64,000 bases of DNA from assembly GCF_021869535.1 (NCBI RefSeq), contig NW_026262604.1, positions 55,762,247 through 55,826,246 of the forward strand. Direction: 5' to 3'. The notes beneath the pieces were generated by a model. The model did not search any database. It was not told where the DNA came from and worked only from the letters and a program-made list of their open reading frames with translations. Source of the DNA: Mytilus californianus (taxonomy: Eukaryota > Mollusca > Bivalvia > Mytilida > Mytilidae). Shown one piece after another: positions 43,425 through 55,130 of the stretch. Position 1 is the stretch's first letter. The number at the start of each line of letters is the position of its first letter. Position numbers and translations under genes: made by a program.

Positions 43425-43802
43425 GACCACTTTCGAGTTCGTTGCATTTCCGTCAAAAACTTTGGTTGTAGTGAACATCATTTGTGTATTTAGGGGCATC
43501 GTCACTTCCTACCCATGTTGAACGAACGGTTGAAAAAATATGATGCTATACTTTACAAATTCTACTGCAAATTAAATTCTTATAATTGATAATCAGCACT
43601 GCTGTCATTATGAAATTATGATTAAGTACCTACGGACCAAACATTATTTCTAGTTTATCCTGCATAATGATGATCAGGAAGACGTTTGATACACTTTAAT
43701 AGTGCAGAGGTACTGGCTGGCTCCTCTATCTGGTAAATGACGTCATAAAGGCGTGAATAATTGATGAACTTTTCCGATGAAAGACATTACTCAAAAGTGA
43801 TC
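43425..43802. mobile_element. 378-bp MITE, GACCACTTTCGAGT ends, TA target
   Basis: Left tagaccactttcgagttcg and right actcaaaagtgatcta are imperfect inverted repeats bordered by TA. The tandem-repeat sequence continues across (tttcatcaaaa / ttaaattcttgggg). Confidence 0.65.
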
Positions 43803-44654
43803 TATTAAATTCTTGGGGGTTTTTTGTATGCTGAATCTAAGCATGTATTTTATGTATTCAGATTTTGGATATTGGACCATATTAATAGGTAAAGTTCTTA
43901 GACCACATTCATTCAGTGTCAGAAACTGATGCTATGTCAAATATTTGTCACAATCCAAATTCAGAACTGTATCAAGCTTGAATGTAGTGTCCATACTTGC
44001 TCCAATGGTTCAGGGTTCGACCTCTGCAGTCGTATCAGGCTGTGCCCTGGGGTAGCATTTTATGAACTTGACAGTTTATAAATGCTACCCTGGGCTATGG
44101 GATAAACCAGACAAATAACACTGGCAAATATCTTCAGTTATAACTTATAGCAATACCACAATTTAGGTTCAATTCCAACAAAACTCCCTTTTAAGTTTAT
44201 TCCATCAATAACCTCTTTTAGGTTTATATCCAGTACATTATCCAGTCGTAATAATTTTTTTGATGAGATATCATTATGCCCTGGCTATGACAGTGGTGGG
44301 ACTTTCATCATCATGATCATGTTAATAAATAAAATTGTTTTCTGGTCTGTCCATCCATATGTTTGTCCTTAATCATGTGTTATTTTTGTCTCTCAGATTG
44401 ATTGTGAGATGAACTTTTTATATTACCGAAATTACAATTTTGACCATTATTTCATGCTTCAATAAACATGGAGATAGAAAAACTTGAGAACAGGGCATCA
44501 TTCTGTCCAAATAAAACATATTCTTGTTTCAGTTAGTCAAATGTAGATATAATTTATTAATTCTTCAGTATCACTGATAAGACGTTGTCCTGTTGTAATG
44601 GGAATTTGGTGCATAACAATGGTATTTTTATACATGATTTCATTTGTTTAACAG

Positions 44655-44712
44655 ATTGTGACAACTGTCAAGAAAGGGATAAACGAAGATTTACCAAAGT
44701 CTTGGAATTCAG
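44655..44712 (+). CDS. MIC13: MIC13 exon (WN motif)
   Basis: Acceptor tttaacag, donor TCAG|GTATAA; 58 nt, phase 0 in, 1 out. It encodes IVTTVKKGINEDLPKSWNSG, where the SWN-G motif matches the conserved DSWNAGI-like segment of MIC13. Short exon; identity is secured by order, phase and motif. Confidence 0.8.
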
Positions 44713-44994
44713 GTATAACATCAAATAGCAATTTGTAACTTTTAAGTAGTTGGCCTAGGAGTCTCAAAACTATATAATGGCCAGGCCATGTAATTGATTG
44801 ATTGATTATTGGCATTTTCAGCACTCTTGGCTATATCATGGCAGCCAGTTTTATTTGGTTGAGGAAAATTGAAGCCAGGGTCCCCAGAGAGAACCAATGA
44901 CTTTCCGCAGGACTGTCATAGTCAGTTAAGATTAAGGTATAATGGACCTTGCCACAAGCCAGTCCCTGTGGGGTGGCCATTCAGAGATCAGATC

Positions 44995-45285
44995 AATCTT
45001 TCTTTAATAATCATCTATTTAAGTAGTACAAATAAATCACTAGACTAAGTGATTTAATTTTATTGTTACTTTAAATATATAATACTAATGATCCAGGGAC
45101 TAATAATGTTGCTAAAATTATCAGAACCAACATCTGTGTTTATAGGATGACTGGTCATGTCAGGTGATGACCTTGTACTGAATCTGGGATAATGACATGA
45201 AAATCACTTGTTTAAGTATCATACCTCTATTTTCTTCTAAAAATCACTTCTTTAAGTATTATTTTTTTAATTACCCCCACTAATT
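44995..45285. mobile_element. TIR-less interior of the CAGTCAGGGG-family element
   Basis: Nearly collinear with 34160-34460 (aaataaatcactagactaag, taatgatccagggactaata, gaaaatcacttgtttaagta) but without either terminal CAGTC. Confidence 0.75.
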
Positions 45286-45329
45286 TCATGATAATGATCA
45301 TCAAAAATGCCACTAAAAAAGAATTACAA

Positions 45330-45750
45330 ATAAGGATGGATGGATGGCTGTTTAAAATACAGTGGCAAATTAAATGCATATTCAGAACGAAAACTTAATT
45401 GGTTATGTCAGAGTTTTAAAGTGCTAGTTCACAAGGTAACAGTCTGAAGGAAGATGTGTCAGCCTACCCTGACACATTATTCTGACTCTGAGCCGACCAG
45501 TCTTTATAAAGATAAAAAGATGTGGTATAATTGCCAAAGAGACAATTCTCCATCAGAGACCAAATGACATAGAAGATTACATATATAGGTCATCATAGTT
45601 TACTTTTACTATTAAATGCCATGTGTTCAGTAGTGAAGCAGAAAATACCAATTTTTAAGTCTTTGGTTTGACCCAGCTGGGGTTGGAACCCACGACTTTC
45701 TGTACTCTAGGAAAACACACTAAAATGAGACCACAGATGAGATGAATTAC
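45330..45750 (-). mobile_element. Long-bodied SINE split by a retroelement tail
   Basis: ggatggatggctgtttaaaa ... gagccgaccagtcttt (45502), then a retroelement tail (ataaaaagatgtggtataat to ataggtcatcatag), then tttacttttactattaaatg ... the tRNA-like head ggttggaacccacgactttc. Sister of 55410-55735. Confidence 0.7.
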
Positions 45751-47095
45751 AAATAAGCAAACATAACTGATTGTAATAATAGTAAAATCAAAATTGCATA
45801 TTTTTACCAGGTGAGCGATTCAAGCATTTGGGAGCCTCTTGAACATATGACAAATTTGTTAAACTATTTTCATTAGAACATTTGGCAACATCTGAGATAT
45901 TAACCAGGTGTTTATGTACCAAGCCCAAACAGTTTTGAAAGCCAAAATTTTATCTGACAGGCATATAGATGTTTAAATTTTTCATTAAGACCAGAACAGT
46001 TGAAGTGTTTAAAAGCCAACTTTGCCTCAGGGAGTTGCCAATGCCCTGGCTATAATAGTAAGTGGACATAATCTTGTCTTCCCGATCTCCAGTGTCCACG
46101 TGATCTCATATTTCAAGTTAAATTTTTTGGGTAAGGTAGTTTATTAAGAAATTGTGGTAACATTATCTTGAAACTTATTTGACATGTAGATGTTCACTAT
46201 CATGATTATGATATGAACTTTTAAAAATATTTGTACTATTACATTTTTGATCCCTTAATTTTAAATTTCACTGAACAAAGAAATGATAGATAGATAGATA
46301 TTTTTATTTTTAAGTACAGCTTGGTACATGTAAAATTGAGAATGGTACATGAAACACAATATATTACAATTTAAAACATATGTATATAGCATGATATAGT
46401 CAATAACCATGTAATCTATATTAATACCAAACAGCCTTTAGAGGCTTATGATGCATTGTTGTTTATGTACAAAATATTATATAAACAAATTTTAAAATCA
46501 TATTAATCCTTATTTTAAATGTTATATCTGATGCTTAAATCTTCTAGATATAGTTGCAATATATCAGTTGTGTTTAATATTGTGAAACAAATGTGAAAGT
46601 ATTTTAAATAATTGTTGGTTTGATAATGTTAAATTTTGACCTGCTATAGTTGTTGGGGATATTGCAGGAAATGCTTTCTTTAAACTTCCAGAGCAGTTGT
46701 AGACCACTTTGTATATGTATATGTGGGAGATTCCTGTAAATAGTTTCTGTATGCTAAATTTGCTTATTCAGAGCTGTAGATGTACATGGAAAAGCAGGAG
46801 TTAATGAGTTGTCTCTCTTTGTTTGTATCAGTATTTTAATTGAAATGTTGTACAGAAAAACCAGTACGTTAACAGGTTAAAGTTTGTGGTTATGGTTGTT
46901 TTCCATGTAGTTAGGGACATATGAACTTGAAAATTGGTTCACAGAACATGGAAATGTGATTATGCAAGTAGTGTCCTATGGATATCAGTTACATGATTTA
47001 ATGAACAGCACAAAATAATAAGAAAAAAGTATTCAGTTGTTCATGATTTAATGATCTAGTACATGTGTACTTATTTTGTTCCATTTTTTTCACAG

Positions 47096-47196
47096 GTGTA
47101 CAGCTTACATTCAGTACTCTTGCAGAAACTCCAGAATATAGCAAAAAAGCTTTGGTATCAACAAAAGATTTAGTGAAAAAACAGTTGGGACCATAA
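47096..47196 (+). CDS. MIC13: MIC13 terminal exon
   Basis: Acceptor tttttttcacag, phase 1 in. It encodes VQLTFSTLAETPEYSKKALV then STKDLVKKQLGP and TAA at 47194-47196. The EYSKKA segment matches the EYSKEGWEYVK-like C-terminus of MIC13. Together the three exons give about 100 residues, leaving room for the missing short first exon. AATAAA at 47302-47307 is a likely poly(A) signal. Confidence 0.82.
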
Positions 47197-47301
47197 CAGA
47201 AATTAAGTGTTTGAATGAGACCAATGTTGACTACTTAGCCACACTGTGAAAGTCTCATTTGATAAATTACATTTATTAGGAAGATTTGCTGTCAGTATTT
47301 T

Positions 47302-47307
47302 AATAAA
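47302..47307 (+). terminator. Poly(A) signal, MIC13
   Basis: AATAAA 106 bases after the stop codon, the first canonical signal downstream. Confidence 0.55.
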
Positions 47308-47602
47308 TCTATTTTGTTTGTCCTAGTTTTGTACTGCATGTAAGTGATCAAGGTGTAGCAGATGTTTGACATTGATATTACGTCAATATATAATGTACAT
47401 ATTACTATACAAAAACCTCTATCCTGTTCCTTTAATCAGAAGAAAGGTCTTTTTATCCTGCAAGCAGTTTTTTTGTACATTACAAATGCATGTATATAGA
47501 TAATAATGCAACATTTGTATGGCTTACAACTATTGCCTCTTGATTTCCTTCTTCTAATGTCAGGTAAGAGTAATATTTATATTAGGCCCAAAATTATTAA
47601 GT

Positions 47603-47935
47603 ACTGATTCCTGCCTCCTTACCTACCTTAGATTTTGATGTTATGATTCCTACCTCCCTACCTACCTTATATTTTGATGCTATGATTCCTGCCTCCCTCC
47701 CTACCTTATATTTTGGTGTTATGATTCCTACCTCCCTACCTACCTTATATTTTGATGCTATGATTCCTGGCTCCCTACCTACCCTTTTTTTTGATACTAT
47801 AATTCCTGACTCCCAACCTACCTTATATTTTGATACTATGAATCCTGCCTCCCTACCTACCCAATAGTTTGATGCTATGATTCCTTCCTCCCTACCTACC
47901 TTATATGTTGATGCTATGAATCCTGCCTTATTTTT
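47603..47935. repeat. 39-bp minisatellite, ~8 units
   Basis: Units of gattcctacctccctaccta + ccttatattttgatgctat, starting at 47606, 47645, 47684 and every 39 bp after. Divisible by three, hence open frames on both strands that are not genes. Confidence 0.9.
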
Positions 47936-48028
47936 TATGCTAACCCTATTACATTTATAGACATTTTTTGGTTGAGCAATGTTAAAATCCAGAACATTTC
48001 CCTTTATCATGTTTATACTGTCAGTTTT

Positions 48029-48785
48029 TATGCCCCCGCCGTAGCGGAGGGGGCATTAAGTTTTACCCTTGTCTGTCTGTCTGTACGTACGTCCATACGT
48101 TCCAAAATTGGTTTCCGTTCTCTAACTTGAGTTTGCTCCAACCAAATACTATGAAACGTATACACAATGCTTATTACTACAAAACACAGATCAAGTTTGA
48201 ATTTTAGTGCCGTCACTTTAACCGTTCTAGAGTTATGTCCCTTTATAAATGGAAAAATTGCAAAATTTTTAGTTTTCTTTCTTTAACAAGTTTGTCTCAA
48301 CCAAATATTATGGAACTTATACACAATGCTTATTACCACAAAATGCAGATCAAGTTTGAATTTTGGTGGCGTCACTTAATCTGTTCTAGAGTTATGCCCC
48401 TTTATAAATGGAAAAATTGCAAAATTTTTTAGTTTCCGCTCTCTAACTTAAGTTTGCTTCAACCAAATATTATGAAACTTATACACAATGCTTATTACCA
48501 CAAAATAAAGATCAAGTTTGAATTTTGGTGGGGTCACCTTAACCATTTGCAAAATTTTAGTTTCCGTTCTGTAACCTAAGTTTGCCCCAACCAAACATTA
48601 TGAAATCTTTACACAATACTTATTACCACAAAACTCAGATCAAGTACAAATTTGGGTAGCGTCACATTTATTGTTCCTGAGTTATGTCCCTTTATAATGT
48701 TGTATGCAAAGGGGGGGGGGGGGGGGGGGGCATCATCTGTGTCCCCATATCTGTGTCCATGGGGACACATTCTCCATTTTTTGTA
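48029..48785. mobile_element. Repeat element with GC-rich hairpin head and ~175-bp internal repeats
   Basis: Starts with a perfect hairpin (atgcccccgccgtagcgg / agggggcat), then about four diverged units (aagtttgctccaaccaaata ... cacaatgcttattaccacaa ... gttatgtccctttataaatg), a G run near 48713-48730, and an end with tgtccatggggacaca. The hairpin head also occurs at 41071. Confidence 0.7.
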
Positions 48786-49114
48786 AAATAATTAAAGAAA
48801 ATATGTTACCAACCTAAGTAACCTATTATTGTCTGTCAGAATGCAGGAAATGTATATATATATTTATTTTTTTGGCGTAACTGTTAAGCCCAGTGATGAG
48901 TTTTGCTTCCTCTTCTGACTCTATATCTGTGAACTACACAACGGTAAACTGATGGAAATTTTCAAACATAATTTACTTGTGAATGAAAATAATGCTGTAC
49001 GTTTTGAAGGTTTGAGGCACTTTCCTGCATTTACCTTCATCAGAAATGCTCTACCAAATATCTGAAAGCAGCAGATGTAAGAATATGTAGAAAGATTAGG
49101 AGCTATATGACTAA
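48786..49114. other. No gene seen
   Basis: AT-rich; 49003-49055 (tttgaaggtttgaggcactt ... tcatcagaaatgctctacc) resembles a dispersed repeat, but I cannot place it. Confidence 0.4.
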
Positions 49115-49690
49115 AATGTAAAATAACAAAAATACCGAACTCCAAGGAAAACTCAAAATGAAAAATCAAGAGCTCAAACACATCAAATTGGCTTAATATC
49201 TATAGCTGAACTAGTCTTAAGTGTAATTAGATCTTTGAATATAGTTTACATTGGCACTAATATCGATTTTGTCATCAGCAAATTTAAACATAACTAAATT
49301 TGTATTTTTTTCAAACGGGATGTATAAAGACACACCCACGTTCATTTTGATCTATAAAGAGGTTAAACTAACTATCCTACTGTCTGTCGATACATTTATT
49401 TTTGGCATTGCACTAGTCATGTCTTCTTTGACTGTCCATGACGTTAAAATACTAAATCCCTGGGATGTGTTTTAGTTGATTTTAGTCTCTGATGCATGAT
49501 TTTTTATTATTAATTGTTTTGGCTTTTAACTAGCTGTCAGTAACTGCGAGTACTCTCAAATCGTACTTTCTTGTTTATTTGACCTGTTGATACTAATTGT
49601 ATTGCTTTTTTGTTATTTAATGTTATTCAGGGTTATATCTGGTCTATATACCAGCTTTGATAAGTGTTTGGTATTACTATAAATTTTCAC
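49115..49690 (+). mobile_element. Retroelement 3' region, internally deleted
   Basis: The spacer marker (ataccgaactccaaggaaaa) is joined to the RT C-terminal end (gtgtaattagatctttgaat) and 3' UTR (gactgtccatgacgttaaaa, aaatccctgggatgtgtttt, ctgtcagtaactgcgagtac). The RT reading frame between them is missing. Collinear with 4690-4950 on the minus strand. Confidence 0.7.
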
Positions 49691-50030
49691 TTCGTACTAT
49701 GAACATCTAAATTATTTATTTTGTAAAAATATTTCCTTTCTCTATTGGTACTGTACACGTATACCTAACAACAAAATTATTTTCATTTACCCGTGTTTAA
49801 AGTTATTGCAAATGGCTGATATTTTTGTTCGAGCATATTGTTTTTCTTTAATTGTTTAACATTTCTTACCGATATAACATGTTACTTTTATTATTCTTCC
49901 CTTAGTTTATTTATTTTGTATTTACATTGTATCATAGGTCAAATTTATTTGTTCAGTGTATGTTCAATGGTGTTAATATGTCCTTTGATTGAGTTAAGCT
50001 ATTTCAGTTGATATTTTATAGTGTGTCTTT
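49691..50030. other. No gene seen
   Basis: AT-rich sequence between two retroelement fragments; no motif. Confidence 0.45.
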
Positions 50031-50034
50031 CTAT

Positions 50035-50400
50035 GTTGTGATGTTACACTATTGTTTCAGGAAAAGGACGAAGGTTTGGTACCATTAAAACGTTTAAACC
50101 CGCTGCATTTGTTTGCACCTGTCCTAAGTCAGGAATCTGATGTTCAGTAGTTGTCGTTTGTTGTTGTGGTTCATAAGTGTTTCTCGTTTCTCGTTTTTTA
50201 TATAGATTAGACCGTTGGTTTTTCCCGTTTGAATGGTTTTACACTAGTAATTTTTGGGGCCCTTTATAGCTTACTGTTCGGTGTGAGCCACGGCTCCGTG
50301 TTGAAGACCGTACTGTGACCTATAATGGTTTACTTTTATAAATTTTGACTTGGATGGAGATTTGTCTCATTGGCACTCATACCACATCTTCTTATATCTA
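50035..50400 (+). mobile_element. Retroelement 3' tail
   Basis: gatgttacactattgtttca, gtcctaagtcaggaatctga, gagatttgtctcattggcac, tcataccacatcttcttata. Confidence 0.8.
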
Positions 50401-50744
50401 ATTAAGGTCAACTTTGCTTGGGAATATTGAATTGTAGATTAAAAGCAAATACACGTACATTGCTAGAAACATATGTAATTTATTTAAACTCATTACAAAA
50501 GTAAAAAAGTCAATTGAACCAACAGCTTCTGGTGTTATAGGCTGGTATAGGAATCAGGATTGATACGGAAGTATGCTGCAATTGGCTTAAAATCCTATAA
50601 ATACAAACTATTTGAAGACAACAACATTATGGTGATGGTTAGGACATTGTATTGTAGTTGACATTTTTCACCACTTAAGAGTGGCGTCTTCATGACAATA
50701 TAGAGATGGAGAAACAAACACTGAATTTCCTTAAATGAGATAAA

Positions 50745-51480
50745 AGGGCCAAAAGCTTTTGTCATCACTTGGCGTCCGTGGTCTGTCGTCTTTCACTTGT
50801 ACAAAGATCTCCTCTGAAACTATTGTGCTAGATTCAACCAAACCTGACCTGAATTATGATCAGTTATCTAGTTTAAATAATGTGTCCGATGACCCTACCT
50901 TGAAGTTCCTAGAAACATGACTAAAACAAAAGATAGGGGGAAAATGCAAATGGTGTCTATTATCTTGAAAACCACTATTTACAGAGAAAATCTGACAGCG
51001 GCAGAAATGTTCCGAATGATAAGATCCACCTATTGACCGTTCACATCAAAACTGTAAGAAGACTTCCTATAGGAGTTGGTGCCCTTTAAATACGAATTTT
51101 AATGCAAGTTTATTTCAGGTGCACCTGACAAAAAGGCCAAGTAAGCTTTTCTCATTACTTGTCGTCCGTTAACTGTTACAAAAATCTTCCCCTCTTAAAC
51201 CACTGGTGCAAATGTAACCAAACTTGGCCACAATCATTATTGGGGTATTTAGTCTAAAAATTTGTCCGACGACCCCGCTTGACAACCAAGGTGGCCGACG
51301 GCTAAAAATAGAATACAGGGGTAAAATACAATGTTGCGTATTATTTTGAAAACCGATATAAATGGAGAAATTCTGACGAGAGCAAAAATGTTCAGAATGT
51401 TGAGCTCTACTTATTGTTCATTAACGCCAAAACTGTAAGACGACCTATAGGAGTAATTGCCCTCAAATGACGAAGTTATT
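50745..51480. repeat. Two diverged copies of a ~375-bp repeat
   Basis: Copy 1 (agggccaaaagcttttgtca ... aaaactgtaagaagacttcc) and copy 2 (aaggccaagtaagcttttct ... aaaactgtaagacgacctat), about 375 bp apart. Both contain caaccaaac(c/t)t-gacc and aaatgttc-gaatg. It resembles a common molluscan dispersed repeat. Confidence 0.7.
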
Positions 51481-51944
51481 GCACTTAACTGACGAATTCT
51501 ACCTTTTAAATGAAGATTTTTACCAATATTTTGCATTGTTTGCCTTTTATCTTTAAAACTGTAAAACATGTTAAAGTATAGATAAAAAACATATAATGCA
51601 GTAACCCTCTATCAAGGAAATGCAAGCTAGGAGATATATAAATATAAAGTTTTTACTCAATATACAGCTGTTGCTGGAATAAATGATCATGATCATGATC
51701 ATGATTTCAAACGCTTATCAAAATAACAGACACCAGCGTTCTTTAAAAGACCAACCATTCGACTAAACAAAGTTCATCAGTATGGAAACACTAGATCCAA
51801 CAAAATGGACAAAACCTTCAAAACAGTATTCTATCTGGTTTTGAAATTCGAGTCCATTTTCATAAGATGTTCAATTTAACATTGCTGTTCAAACTATTTG
51901 TAGACTTCATATTTACAATATTTATCTCTAAATTGATATAAGTA
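51481..51944. other. No gene seen; GATCAT tract
   Basis: AT-rich. 51684-51706 is a self-complementary run of four atgatc units. Confidence 0.5.
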
Positions 51945-52290
51945 ATCGCATGTGTTGTACTGTTACACCACTGTCCCAGGTGAGGGGGGGGGGGGTTGCG
52001 CGCCAGAAAAGATTTTTAACCCCGCCACATCTGTATGTGCCTGTCAGAAATCAGGAGCCTGTAATTCACTGTTTGTCGTTTAGTTCTGTATGTCATATTT
52101 GTTTTTTCGTTCATTGTTTTGTGCATAAATCAGACCAACAGTTTTCTCATTTGTATTGTTTTACATTTGATATTTCAGGTCTTTTTATTGCTTAATACGC
52201 GATATTGGTTTTACTCATTGTTGAAGACCGTCCGGTGACTTACAGTTGTTAACTTTTATGTCATTCGGTCTCTGGTTGATAGTTTACTGA
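51945..52290 (+). mobile_element. Retroelement 3' tail, extreme 3' end missing
   Basis: tgttgtactgttacaccact, gtcccaggtgaggggg, aaccccgccacatctgtatg, gacttacagttgttaacttt. The tail breaks off after ctctggttgatagtt, before the shared CATACCACATC terminus. Confidence 0.8.
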
Positions 52291-53129
52291 AAAGGTATAT
52301 TTGTTCTTTTATTGGTTTTTTGTCAGTTGACAAACCAAAATTGAATGCTAATCTACTTTATATAAAAAAAGACATTCTGTTCTATATGAGAGGAATCATT
52401 TCGCCTAAATCGTCACTTTCTGGTACTCCTGAACTACAAGCCTGATTTCATAGCCATGAGCACATATTTAGGAGTCAATGGAAGACTCGCTAGTTCACTG
52501 TATTGTTCTTTAGATACAACAAATATATCTGAACTTGAAAGTATCTAATTCTGTACCCGTTTCATAGATTGTCATACGAATCTTTTAATAATAGCCACGG
52601 TATACTATTAGAATAACAAATGGATATTTATTTATTTTGTTACGTCAACAACTGAGGGTATGTTGGATAGGGGCAAAACGTTTGCTTCGCAACATACCAC
52701 CCCTAACGATGGTAACATAGTTTCTGCAAGTGCCGATATTGTGACTCACCATTCACTATACGTCATCTGTTAACACCGCTTAGATATGAACGCACTTGTC
52801 TACGTATTTATACATCAAACGGATGCCCCACCACAGCAAAGGTTTGCATTGCTGCGTGAAATTCAGGGTAACCATATGCATATACCCAAGTCAATCCAAA
52901 AGGTCACGAAGATACTTATATACCGCAGATTTAAGTAATAACTAAGATAAAACGTTGAGAGTAATATGAACCATCTAAACACGTTTTATGACGCGTATGA
53001 AGATATCTATACTGTAAGAACAAGTATTGATACGATCCTAATTTGACCAAGTTTTACAAATCTACTCAGTCTGTTTTTATTGAGCTAATGATTCTGCAAA
53101 TGCCCCCTTTGTATCTACTTTCTTTTTCT
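52291..53129. other. No gene seen
   Basis: AT-rich unique-looking sequence; no ORF, splice pair or repeat that I can support. Confidence 0.5.
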
Positions 53130-53320
53130 TTTTGGCTATGCGAAAGAAACCAAAAGGACATTCAAACTCACAAGTCGAAAATAGACTGACAACGCCATGA
53201 TAAAAATAGAAAAAGACCAACAGACAAACAACAATGCATAAAACACATTATAGAAAACTAATGACTGAGCAACACAATCCCTCCCCCCCCCCCCCCCTAA
53301 AAAAAAACAAAAAACTGGGT
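53130..53320. mobile_element. Dispersed repeat with poly-C tract
   Basis: ggacattcaaactcacaagt, cgaaaatagactgacaacgc, agaaaactaatgactgagca, then a C run at about 53282-53297. Same family as 21890-22100. Confidence 0.7.
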
Positions 53321-53550
53321 GTGATCAGATGGAGCTATGTGCAAATATATAAACTGTACTAAAATCACTAAGGGTGACTGGGAAATAGAAATCTGATCAT
53401 TTTGGTCTTCTTCTGACTGGCATTAAAACGCTTGTCAAAGTGGGTTCGTTTAGCTGTTCGAGTAAAACACGCAGCCTTGCCAGGACAGAATACGGACCTT
53501 AAATTATATATTTCTTTAAAAAGAATGCTACGATATATCCACGTAAAATA

Positions 53551-53855
53551 GCCTAGCAACAACTCTTTGAGGTTTCAATGGTGGCCTGTTGCGAGGTTAA
53601 ATTTCTGTTCCTCCAGACCATTTGATTTTATATCTGGTTTTGTGTGGGTGGAGTGATGCTTCCCAAAATGTAGATGCTTCGTAGGGTTTTGGGGAATGTT
53701 GACTAGCCTAGCAACAACTTTTTGAGGTATCATGAGCGTCCTGTAGCGAGGCCAAATTTCTGTCCCTCCAGACTATTTGATCTTATCTCTTGTTTAGTGT
53801 GGGTGGAGTGGTACTTCCCAAAATGTAGGTGCTTCGTACCGTGTTAAGGAAATGT
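53551..53855. repeat. ~154-bp direct repeat, 2 copies
   Basis: agcctagcaacaactctttg (53551) and agcctagcaacaactttttg (53705) begin two diverged copies that share ctccagac-atttgat-ttat and tcccaaaatgta-gtgcttcgta. Confidence 0.8.
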
Positions 53856-54141
53856 TGTAGTCTTTTCGTGTGAGGCTTTATTGGCAAGATAGTTTTTAAT
53901 TTCCCAATTGATATTTTCTTATAAGAATATTAACAATGTTCCTTCCGACCTATACACATCTACACGTGTAAATAAAAACTCAGCTTTTCATCAATTTATA
54001 ATTGTTCCTAATTTCTTAACTACTGTCAGTTTTACCCCGTCAAATAAAAGAAAGTTGTCAAACATTTATGAAGAATAGATGCTCATACAATAGATCAAAT
54101 AAGAGTGCATTAATGAATTCAAAATAATTACAATTTCATTT

Positions 54142-54395
54142 TCAACCAATGATGTTGCCGCCTGCATTCATCTCTTCTTCCTCACATATGAATAAATCAT
54201 GGTCGTCACAATCTACATCATGCCATCGATAATGATCTTTTGCATAAAGAAAAACGCAGTGCTCATCGTTGCCTTGGTGATCTGGCTGATTATCACCCCA
54301 ATTTGTAAAGTTAGGTTTTGTAGCACTTTGCACCCATTCCCATTCATCCAGAGCCGCCTCGTCAGTTAGGTCAATGAAATAATTATAATCGTTGT
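54142..54395 (-). CDS. C-type lectin 1, terminal exon (QPD, WHD)
   Basis: Acceptor tttttcacag; 254 nt; stop TGA at 54144-54142. It encodes NYFIDLTDEAALDEWEWVQS, KPNFTNWGDNQPDHQGNDEH, CVFLYAKDHYRWHDVDC and LFICEEEE: the second half of a C-type lectin fold with the DEW-W, NW--NQPD, C, WHD, C and FICE landmarks. QPD is the galactose-type sugar motif; the usual WND Ca2+ motif is WHD. An acidic/Gly tail (EEEEMNAGGNIIG) ends the protein. Secreted pattern-recognition role by family. Confidence 0.85.
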
Positions 54396-55034
54396 CTGTG
54401 AAAAATAAATATAAATGACTATTAATTTCTTTAAGTAAAATAAAAGGTGTTATATTTACTGAATCAGTTATGATATTTATCTGTAAACCTGATCTTACAG
54501 ATATCAACCAAGAATATTAAACAATGTAAACAAGATGATTGATGAACAGTGACCAAACCGCTTCTTTTATCGAAAACCATGTTACATCTTAATGTTGAGC
54601 GCATGTTTTATTTTTGGTTAGCAATACGTCATATTAATATCTAGTCGAACTTAGTAAAAACATCTTTGATTATTTTTTTGGTTGCTATCTAACCGGGAAA
54701 AGAAACAATATATGTATCTACTCGAATTTTACAGGCTTGGGTGGATAATTATTATGCCATAACCGTACACTAACTTCATGTATTTATATTTAAAATTGGT
54801 TCAAGAATATGAACTTCTTTTAGTTTTAGAACAATATTTTTTTTACTGATATACCTTAGGAATTGAGTCATGAAATAGATTAAGTTGAACGACCAGAAGA
54901 AAACTCAGTAACTTAAACAATACCTAGCTCAAATATTAGGCTTTTCCAAAAGCAAAAACCCAGTTGTTATATAGAAATAGGCAAACATTTGTGTCTAGCT
55001 GTAGACCAGTGCATGGGCAGAATAAACAAATTAC
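54396..55034 (-). other. Lectin 1 intron
   Basis: 639-bp intron, canonical GT (55034-55033) to AG. AT-rich, no element recognised. Confidence 0.7.
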
Positions 55035-55130
55035 CATTTGCATGCCCTAATCGTGATTTGTCCTGTAAAAATTTGTTTGTTGCAGCATCTTGTATTTCCG
55101 CTAAATGTCCACCAGAACACGGAATCGAAA
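55035..55130 (-). CDS. C-type lectin 1, exon 3 (GGHLAEI)
   Basis: Acceptor tttatttcag, donor AATG|GTAATT; 96 nt. In the frame that fits exon 4 it reads SIPCSGGHLAEIQDAATNKF then LQDKSRLGHAN, the helix-2 region of the C-type lectin fold (GGHLAEI signature). That frame needs one base from exon 2, but exon 2 ends in phase 0. With the canonical junction the frame stops at TAG within the GGHLAEI codons. Either a one-base deletion, an unusual splice site, or a missed micro-exon is involved. Confidence 0.75.

Larger units (their letters stand above)
42140..43880. repeat. ~155-bp tandem repeat (TTGGTCCAAATCAGGGTCC type), interrupted
   Basis: Units contain cagttttcaagttggtccaa, attaaactttgtttgatttc and ttctttgatatgctgaatct. 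Four or so diverged units are split by two independent insertions at 42670 and 43425. Confidence 0.75.
42087..44654 (+). other. MIC13 intron, repeat-filled
   Basis: GT-AG intron of 2.57 kb. It holds a ~155-bp tandem repeat (42140-42669, 43376-43421, 43806-43880), the TIR element 42670-43370 and a 378-bp MITE at 43425-43802. A small palindrome (ggggtagcattttatgaact ... tataaatgctaccctggg) lies at 44050-44097. No other gene seen. Confidence 0.75.
44713..47095 (+). other. MIC13 intron, repeat-filled
   Basis: GT-AG intron of 2.38 kb holding a SINE body (44790-44945), an interior fragment of the CAGTCAGGGG family (44995-45285), and a long SINE (45330-45750) split by a retroelement tail (45505-45600). 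45760-47090 is AT-rich with a short GATA run at 46285-46300 and no recognisable element. Confidence 0.75.

Noticed and set aside
47597-48010. 137-codon frame with YKVGREAGIIASK repeats
   Set aside because: Translation of the 39-bp minisatellite; the opposite strand is equally open.
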